64,000 nucleotides of DNA from NCBI GenBank assembly GCA_037893245.1, contig JBAIAA010000648.1, positions 496,001 to 560,000 of the forward strand. The letters are read 5' to 3'. The stretch is from Crossaster papposus (taxonomy: Eukaryota > Echinodermata > Asteroidea > Velatida > Solasteridae). The position numbers and the translations under genes are program-made. Position 1 is the first letter of the stretch; each line of letters begins with the position of its first letter. The notes under the pieces are model-generated. The model saw only the letters and a program-made list of their open reading frames with translations, did not search any database and was not told the DNA's origin. This document shows, piece by piece, positions 56,258 to 64,000 of the stretch.

Positions 56258-59183
56258 TCAGATGGCATGTCGGAGCTCTGATTTAAATGTGCTTAATGAG
56301 TCCAATGTTCGCAATTGTTCGGGCAGATTATTCCAAATATTTGCACCACTCACAGCGAAACTTGTGGCGTAGCATTCTTTTTTGGCGAAAGGAACTTTCA
56401 GTGCCGTGTGGGTTGATTGCCTTGTTTCGCGAATTACTGTAAGTGGTTTGAAAATATTTGTCATGTACAAAGGAGTCATTTTGTTGATACTTTTGAAGAC
56501 AAGAATAGCCTTTTTTGACTTGACTCTTTTTGAAAAAGGGGTCCAATTAAGACGAGCAAACATATCCTCTGAAGGGGTGAGGAAGGGACATTTAAGGATT
56601 ATCCGCGCGGCTCTTTTGAGACATTTGTTTAACATATTATCGTGAGATACGTACCTTCCTCCCCACACAGTACAACAATACTCTAATGTTGGCATAACTA
56701 GACTTACAAATAGTGTGTGCAAGCTGTGCTGAGGAATACAATCACGAATTCTTCTTAGTATACCTAATTTAGACACCACATTTTTTCTTACGTATTCGAC
56801 ATGTGGGCCCCAACTTAATGCTTCATCAATAATTACACCCAAACATTTATAAGACTTCACATTTTCAATACGACTACCAGCAATGCATACATTTAAATTA
56901 ACATTAGATATTTTCTGCCTAGTACCAATAAGCATGCATTTGGTTTTGGTGGCATTTAAAGCTAGCTTGTTTCTTCCGCACCAGTTGTGAAAACTAGTAA
57001 GAGCTGTATTTAAGCTACTTTCTATTATATTAATGTTGGAGGAGCTACACGTTAATGTTGAGTCATCTGCATACATAAATAAGTTGCAGTTTGGGGCAAT
57101 ACAAAATGGAAGGTCACTAGTATAAACAATGAATAAAAGTGGACCTAGTATCGACCCCTGTGGAACACCAGTGTTTACGGACAGGACCTTTGATATGGTG
57201 CCGCCAATATTCACAGACTGACTACGTTCACTTAGGTACGACTTAAACCAATTTATTACAGAAGATGACATGTTCATCCTTTCTAGTTTCTTTAGTAAGA
57301 TTTCATGATCAACACAATCAAATGCTTTACTGAGGTCTATAAACACACTGCCTGTAACTTGTCCATTCTCCATGGCCGCAAAACACTTGTTTGTCAAGTC
57401 ATGTAGGGTGCTTTCAGTTGAGTGCAGGGGTCTAAATCCCGACTGGCAACTAGGAATCAGATTGTTTTCATCAAGATATCTATATACCGATGAGTGCACC
57501 CATCTTTCTAAAATCTTAGAGATAATTGGCAGTATAGAAATTGGACGATAGTTACCTGTACTACATTTATCTCCTCCCTTGTGAATTGGTGTTACTAAAG
57601 CATGTTTCCAATCTTTATAGGTATCGCTCACATCTTATAGACAGGTTAACAATATGAGTTAAAGATTTAATGATATAAGGTGAAGCAATTTTAATCATTT
57701 TAACACTAATTCCATCCGGACCTGTTGCTTTCCCAACCGACATGGATGATATTTGCTTTCGAACAAACTCTTCTGTAATGTTAGGTACTACGCAATCTTC
57801 ATCAACAGAATCAAATATAGAGGCGTCAGTATTGTCATCTATTTCAAGTTCACGCAAAGGGTAATTTCCAGCAGTACGCTTGCCGATTGTTGAAAAGTGT
57901 TCATTTAATGTATCAGCAATGTCGGCGATATTGTCAATATTTTCCCCATTTGGGAAAGTAATCGAATTTGGTACAGTTTTTTGTTTCTTAGGGAGTACCT
58001 CCTTCAGAGTTTTCCACAGCATAGAAGAGTTGCTTTTATTTTCTTCTATGGCGGATGTGTAGTAATTACTCTTTTTACTGCGGATTTTATTAGTAACATT
58101 GTTCCGCAGGTTTTTGTATGAATCCCAATGAATTTGTAAGCCTGTGTGCTTTGCAATTTTGTGTACACGATCGCGCTGCCGCATAAGTTTAAGAATTTCG
58201 CTATCGAGCCACGGTACTGAGGCACCCCGAATGCGTTTGGTTTTGACTGGCGCATGGAGGTTAATAATACTCATAAATATGGAGTACCATATAGACCATG
58301 CATTATCCACATCATAACAACCAAAAACATCTTGCCATGGTGCATTACGGAGATCGTCCGTAAATGCATCACTGTTTATATTTTTTAGACATCGAAAATT
58401 TATTGAACGACCTTTCATTTTTGGTGTTTTCCAACTGTGTAGCCCATAAACAAGATAATGATCACTGATTAGGACTGGTAAAACACCACAGTCCTTTATG
58501 AGCTCTGGGTGGGAACTAAAAATGAGATCGATGGTAGTTTTAGTAGATTCAGTGACACGTGTTGGGTCATGTATGAGTTGCGCCATTTGGAACAAACTAA
58601 AGCAAGAAATAATTGGATTTGATTGCATACTATCGTATTCCTCTGAAACATCACAATTAAAGTCCCCAGTTGTAATAATTTCTTTACATTCACACGAGGC
58701 CTTATTAAGGATATCACTCAGTTTTCCCATAAATTCGACAGAGCTTGAAGGAGGCCTATAAATAGAACTGATAAGAACAGGCTGTCTTTGTTTACACTTA
58801 ATTTCAACCCATATACATTCGACATCATCTATTTCGAGATCTTCACGACGAGAGAACATTAGGGTATCTCGAATGTAAATTGCAACCCCGCCACCATGTC
58901 GGTTCCTGTCTTTTCTGACAATAGAATAATTTGGTAGAGTTATTTCGTCATCAGAGATTGAGGCGTCGCAAAAAGTTTCGTTTAGACAGATGATGTCGAA
59001 TGGATTTTTAGACATTACAATCTTAAAATGGTCAAATTTGTTTATGAGGCTTCTTACATTAAGATGGGCGAATGAGAAACCCTCTGAACTTTGATTGCAG
59101 ATAATACCATCTGTTATGTCTATTTTATAACCTTGCCTTGTGGGTTGAGCAGCTCCCTGACCATTTTCAGATGTTGGTTCCAC
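56258..59183 (-). pseudogene. LINE ORF2: endonuclease and reverse transcriptase (one frameshift)
   Basis: ATG at 59183, overlapping ORF1 by 64 nt. The AP-type endonuclease shows FAHLNVRSL, CLNETF, GGGVAIYIRD, SSIYRPPSS, TTGDFNCD and LISDHYLVYG, so Asn, Glu, Asp and the SDH box are all present. A linker leads to MSVGKATGPDGI. A one-base shift near 57628 (WKHALVTPIHKGG follows) passes to the RT frame, 57631-56258: FIDLSKAFDCVDHEILL, GVPQGSILGPLLF, YADDSTLT, LNATKTKCMLIG and CLGVIID. The C-terminus with IWNNLPEQLR is typical of CR1/Jockey-group LINEs. No RNase H or zinc knuckle was seen. Total about 975 residues; RT and endonuclease otherwise look intact. Confidence 0.92.
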
Positions 59184-61040
59184 TCCTGGCCTCGATAATG
59201 TGTCGGGGCGGGTGCTCTGGTCTGGGATACTGGCTGCCGTCGTTGATTGAGGTTGATTTGGTGCCGTTTCGGATGGGGATGCGGGTAATACTGGTTGGCC
59301 ATTAGAAAACCCGTCGGAACATCACGGGTCGCTGTAGTCCGCTTCGTCAGGACATCAGAGTACAAACTCTGACCGAAAGGGGTTTTCTGATGTGGAATGC
59401 GACTATCAAAGGTCTTTGGTGGTCCTTTGATGTGTTGGATAATGTTCGTGGCAAGTAGGCGCACTCCTGCTGAGTCGAGGTGCACACCGTCCGACACAAG
59501 GTGGTTTGAGTTTATGTTACCGTTGTCAATGAAGCCCCAGTTATTTCGCTTTGCTATGGACTTGAGCAGATTATTAGAATCATCTACTCTCTTGTACTGT
59601 GGCACCGTTTGGTTTTTACGGTGTATGATCGAAGATATTGTCACTGATCTTGGTTGTAGTGACTCGCCGAGGGAGGTGATCTGAGCGGCAATAGTCTCCG
59701 GGTTGTCGGATGTGTTGTTGGTCCCAACATGGAGAATTACCCGAGATACGTCGTGCTTGGTCGACAGCTGTATGGCGTGGGGGGCAAGATCTTGGATTTT
59801 TGCTCCACGCATGGTGTGGCACATCACTTTCTTTTGCCTGCTCAATCTCCTGGGCTGAAGCCGTTTTATCATCGAGTCACCGATTAGAAGCACATCTGCA
59901 CAGTGGTGTTCCGTTGGTGTGGATGCTGATTGTTTTACTTTAGGTGCCGGTTTGTCCTTTGCAGTGGTCAGCTTCTTGTGCTTTTTCCGGTATTGATTCA
60001 GCTGCTCGTCAAATTCTAAGGACATTTTAGTTTTTGAGGGATGGGGCAAATGGTTTGGGGTTGGGGAGGATCCCTGCTCCTCGGTGTCAGGCTGGCCGTT
60101 TAGCTGCAAGACTTCGAAGTACGAGTCGATCACCAACTCGGCCTCGGTCCGGGAATCACCGGTGCTGGAGTCGGTGATGACGGGATCCTCTGTCGCCAAT
60201 GCAGCGAAGCGGTTGCTTGTCGGTACCAGAACCGCTGGGCCGACATCCAATGTACAGTGGCTCGCTGGACTGAGATCCGCTGTACGGTGGCTCGCTGGAC
60301 TGGCTAGACTTGTGGGCGTCCATGGGTGGTTCCGGCTCAGAGCACTCGGCGGGCGTTCTGAATCATCATGGGCTTCACGAGAAGAAGGACTCATCAGCAT
60401 ATCAATGGTAGAATGGAGAGCGTCACATTCCTTCTTCAGGTGGTCTATTGTTTCCCTTTGGGAACAAGAAGATCGAAAAAATCTGGCCAGATAGTGTTGC
60501 AAATTGGTCTGAAAATTTCTGATCAAGTAATTTTATGTCATTTTGGACCTGTATGATGGCTTGATAAATGACCTGTGGGGTGGGTTCAGGGACTTGATCG
60601 GGGGTTGTGACACCTGTTAGGTCCCGATCTGTAGTATGCCTTGTTTGCTTGTAATTTATCTGACAAGCTGAACTAAGACAAGACATGGGAAAAGTGTTCC
60701 GATGACCAAAAATATACAGACATAGGTCCTTGATGTCATCGGATGCTGTTTGATTAGATCTACGGGATTTAAGTGAAAAAAATGTACTTAGCTTTTTTGA
60801 CGAGTCGCCCGTTTCGTCGCCATCTTGGACGTCTTCACGGTACTTCTCCATCGCAGCTTCAAAAATCACAATCCTCGCTTGTAACAATTCATCAATGGTA
60901 AAATCACTACTTAGCACTGACCGCAATGGCATAGGCGGCGACACTTGGAATTTAGACACGATATCCTGTATCTTAGTGTCGAGTTTTGATAGAAAACTCG
61001 GAGAGCTGACACAACACACGTCTTGTCCGTTGGCTGCCAT
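59120..61040 (-). pseudogene. LINE ORF1 with SGNH/GDSL esterase domain (one frameshift)
   Basis: I take the start as MAANGQDVCC at about 61040; the frame is open further up to 61109. The N-terminal part is helical. A frameshift near 60470 (inside DQKFSDQFATLSGQ and SSCSQRETIDHLKKEC) separates it from the frame 60526-59120. That frame has a Ser/Thr/Pro-rich linker and then the SGNH fold: VLLIGDSMIKRL (block I Ser), MRGAKI, HVGTNNTSDNPE (block III) and SDGVHLDSAGVRLLA (block V, Asp and His). All catalytic blocks are present. Esterase-bearing ORF1 proteins are known in CR1 and related LINEs, where they bind nucleic acid and may act on membranes or lipids. ORF1 ends inside ORF2. Confidence 0.87.
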
Positions 61041-61110
61041 TGTATCACATGAATATATTGCGGCCGTCTGCAAACGTAGTCTGTGCACAGCTCCCGTAAG
61101 AAGTAACAAT

Positions 61111-62860
61111 TAACATGAAAAATGTGATGTCGAGTCTAAAACCAGACATCAATCCCGGCACGCAATGGTAAAAAGAAAACTGTCCAGGTCAAAAATTATA
61201 TATTATTATAAGAAAAATATTGATAATAAATTATATGATATTCCCCAGTTCAGGTGTTATTATAAAAGAGAACATTTGCTTTAGTTTTTACTTTTTCAAA
61301 ATATAAGAAAAATATTAAAATTGAACGTATTTAATATATTTTACGTCACAACGTATACCACAACTCTATTTACGAATCCCTGGCTTTGTCTTTGTTTTGG
61401 CTTAGGGTGATTTAAAACTCCCAACTTCGGAAACTCCAGCCACATTTTAATAACTGCTTGTGCTTAAAAAAAACATTTAATCAGTTGATATGAACCCAAA
61501 AGTTCGAATATTTCCGTTTTCCTCTATTTCGATTTGCTTATCACTGATTCGGAGTTTGGAGGCAAAGCCGAAGACGAAGCAAAGGTTTCGAAACAATCCT
61601 AACTCGCGAAACCGAAAATCGCAACCTCGTTCCAATATTTAGTAAAGTATTTGCATCGCTGCTTTGTTCGGACTCCAGAGTCCACATTTGATCTTAGGTA
61701 TGGGTAGAAGGATTCGAGCGTAGAGACTATAGAATCCGAACAGCAGGACCAACCAGTATGGGGAGGGTGGGTGGGATAACATTTTTGGATCTTACCTGTC
61801 CTCGGAGCGACAAACCAAAGGCTTCTTCGACTTACCGTTCTCTCTCGTAGTGACCAAATTCACAAAGTGAATGTGGATCTTCCGACCGCTACGTCGCAGC
61901 GATGCAAATAGTAAAGTATTTGCATCGCTGCTTTGTTCGGACTCCAGAGTCCACATTTGATCTTAGGTATGGGTAGAAGGATTCTTCGCTCCGAACTTAG
62001 ACCCCCAATCCAATCCACTATTCTCTCTTCCTCTACCCCACAACCCCCATCCCATCCCATATCTCATCCCATTTCTCAGCCCTAATCTTACCCGTGATTA
62101 TCCTCGGGATACACAGCCTTTGCCACCAATAGTTGTTGTATCGATTTGTCTACCAGTTAATGGTCTTGATGTGTTGTTCCCTGCCGACAGGATTCTCTAG
62201 CCGCTAACCCTCAAATGAGGACCAGCCCATGTTTTGCAGGTACCATCCTTGTTTGCACACTACCGCAAGGCGTTTGGCAACTTTTACTATTCCTCATAGA
62301 GCCGTCTCAAGCTGCCTTACCTTTCTGCATTGTACCTTTTCTCATTGTTCCCTTACTGCTGTAGCCGACCAATTCTTAATTTCGCTTTGTCACACGGTGT
62401 CGCCTCATCAGCCCTTGGCATGTTGCAAAATAGTGAAGGCCTGGACTACCCCGAGATGGATTGTAGCACCTTGACCATTCTTACAATGCACATAGTTTGT
62501 CTTCGTCTCGACGACATATATACATGCTGAAATCTGAGCTGCCTAAAACGACCTCTCGTCTTGCCCGTCAGCAAATTTCGAGTGAAAACCGCTTTCTCAC
62601 CGAGCCCATCCATCGGCGAAATTTGGCCGCCGTCCATTATACCTCCAGGTTGCTTCAAATTAAAAGACATCCTCATCCCAGTCGACCAGCGCTATCCGAA
62701 TTCCCTCAAATGCTAAATGATATGTTGTACCATATAAATTGGACTTGTGTAAATTTAAACAAGAGCATCATAAATAAATCAACCCCAACCGAATACAAGT
62801 GGATCCATTTTAATTTCCGCTGCGCCGACTACTCCCTCTATCTATTAGATCGATGAGAAA
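61111..62860. other. Gene-poor interval with a 78-bp direct repeat
   Basis: AGTAAAGTATTTGCATCGCT continuing to GGGTAGAAGGATTC occurs at 61641-61715 and at 61911-61984, about 270 bp apart. Otherwise no gene; CATCCC-type repeats occur near 62045-62075. Confidence 0.7.
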
Positions 62861-63600
62861 TCTGAGATCACCTCTAGGTATCAACATTCAGAGTAATCTG
62901 AGCTGGAACAGTCAGATCCGACATGCAGCATTCAAAGCTACCCGCATCTTGAACTTCCTCATGCGAAACTTCTACCCAGCCTCAAAAGGCTGCCAAGGAG
63001 AAGTTGTACACTGCCTTAGTTAGACCAAACCTTGAGTAGGGGTTTCCCGCTTTGTCTGTGGTGATTTCTTAAGAAGAAGTAGCGTCTCAAAAAATGCTGG
63101 CAAACTAATGCTGGTTATAACTGTAAGATAGAAGGAAAGCGAACCAACTCACCTACATATACAAAATCCTCCACAACATATTGTTAAAATTAAACCTACC
63201 GTCCTGAAACCAAAACTTTACTTGACTGCGCAGGGGGAACAACGAACAAATCAATGAAATCACAGCCAACACTAACATTTACCTTTAGTCCTTTCTTCCC
63301 AAAATTGTGAGAAAGTGGAACAAGCAACAAAAGGAAACAAGCAACAATAGGAAACAAGCAAAATGCAGCATACTGTGGCGGGAACTCCACAGGCCAATCT
63401 AAGGCTGTTAGGATAAGTCGGACACCCATTAAACCGACGACAATCTTCCCAACCCAAGGCTCATCCCTATACGAGAGATCACTCAGAGAGCAACCTAAAG
63501 GCTAAGGGTGCAGGTCCGTTTTGGTGGACATATACCACCGATTATGATGATGGCGATTACTCTCTGTTAATTACACAATAAACCTGTGAACAAAGACACC
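62860..63600 (+). pseudogene. 5'-truncated LINE RT C-terminus and 3' region
   Basis: LGINIQSNLSWNSQIRHAAF, then KATRILNFLMRNFYPAS, a frameshift, KAAKEKLYTALVRPNLE with a stop where Tyr is usual, and later FFPKIVRKWNKQ. This is the post-palm region of a CR1/L2-like RT. The 3' part contains GGTGGACATATACCACCG. It differs from the LINE at 56-61 kb, so it is a different family. Confidence 0.7.
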
Positions 63601-63744
63601 TTATTGTCGGTATAGGCCTACAAAGATCAACAATGATGATTTATTCTCAACAATCAATACAATGTACGATAATTACGATTCAATTGGGGCTCTTTCATTT
63701 CCTGAGTTCTTAATTACTGGGGAGGAAAACCTACTGCTTACAGC

Positions 63745-64000
63745 AGCAACGCGCAACCGCATCAACAATGTGCAACGCCATGCGCAACGCGCGACAGCAT
63801 CAACAATGTGCAACGCCATGCGCAACGCCCAACTACGTAATGTCCAACAGCATACGCAGTGCACAACAGCATACGCAGTGTACTGCAGCATACGCAATGT
63901 ACTACCGCATACGCAATGTACTACAGCATATACAATGCACTATAGCGTACATAATGTATTATAGCATATACAATGCACCACAGCATATACAATGCACTAG
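63745..64000 (+). repeat. 42-bp duplication grading into a 19-bp tandem array at the window edge
   Basis: CATCAACAATGTGCAACGCC with ATGCGCAACGC repeats twice (63758-63830). From about 63850 there are roughly eight units of CAGCATACGCAATGTACTA, degenerating to CAGCATATACAATGCACCA, and the array runs off the window. Confidence 0.9.

Larger units (their letters stand above)
55960..61110 (-). mobile_element. Near full-length CR1/Jockey-like LINE
   Basis: ORF1 with an esterase domain, then ORF2 with endonuclease and RT, in a 64-nt overlap. The 3' region after 56258 is short and ends around 55960 with GAAATGGAATATAAATAAAA, a typical simple tail. Each ORF has a single frameshift, so the copy is young. 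The 5' end near 61110 is not defined and no target duplication was identified. Confidence 0.88.

Overview
This is a stretch of animal nuclear DNA, almost certainly from a marine invertebrate and probably an invertebrate deuterostome (echinoderm, hemichordate or lancelet). The reasons are AT-rich introns with GT-AG borders, DIRS-type tyrosine-recombinase retrotransposons with an SGNH hydrolase domain, a CR1/Jockey-like LINE, a tRNA-derived SINE of a type I associate with echinoderms, MITEs whose ends read GGGCCCAATTTCACGGCGC, and many ACATGTACATGT motifs. The species cannot be fixed from sequence alone. No bacterial, viral or ordinary single-copy housekeeping gene was recognised; nearly everything is mobile DNA or multicopy gene families.

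Layout. 0.1-7.6 kb (minus): a long, damaged DIRS-like element (gag, RT, RNase H, tyrosine recombinase, SGNH), broken by three DNA-transposon insertions with clean target-site duplications. 10.2-21.5 kb: the main discovery, an 11.28-kb candidate DNA transposon with 27-bp terminal inverted repeats, a 4-bp AAAT duplication, reiterated subterminal motifs and one four-exon gene (predicted 1029 aa) with a candidate acidic catalytic core. It most resembles what I know of Sola-type transposases. A 2.7-kb foldback element whose arms are built of a 22-bp minisatellite is nested in its left part. 25.1-28.1 kb (minus): a second, heavily deleted DIRS copy carrying two MITEs. 30.2-31.1 kb: an intact L1-type ORF1 with no ORF2. 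31.8-33.6 kb: an element with ~335-bp inverted ends. 34.2-35.7 kb (plus): a third DIRS-like RT/RNase H relic, ended by a CACTG-type MITE.

37.3-42.6 kb (minus): a five-exon gene of a multicopy animal family with a SAM-like N-terminus; splice phases all agree, but one frameshift and one stop break it. 44.0-45.1 kb: a frameshifted transposase-like gene on the same strand. 52.4-54.5 kb: exons of a relative of the five-exon gene, one of them caught in a 345-bp tandem duplication. 46.1-49.2 and 55.7 kb: minisatellite arrays, in both orientations, of one 16/17-bp monomer. 56.0-61.1 kb (minus): a near full-length LINE with ORF1 (SGNH esterase) and ORF2 (endonuclease plus RT), one frameshift in each. 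62.9-63.6 kb: a 5'-truncated LINE tail. The window ends inside a 19-bp tandem array.

The genes do not form a pathway. The useful reading is stratigraphic: the DIRS, LINE and large DNA transposon supply enzymes, and the MITEs, foldbacks and SINE are probable dependents that inserted into them. Coordinates of spliced genes were derived by eye from splice sites and reading phase.
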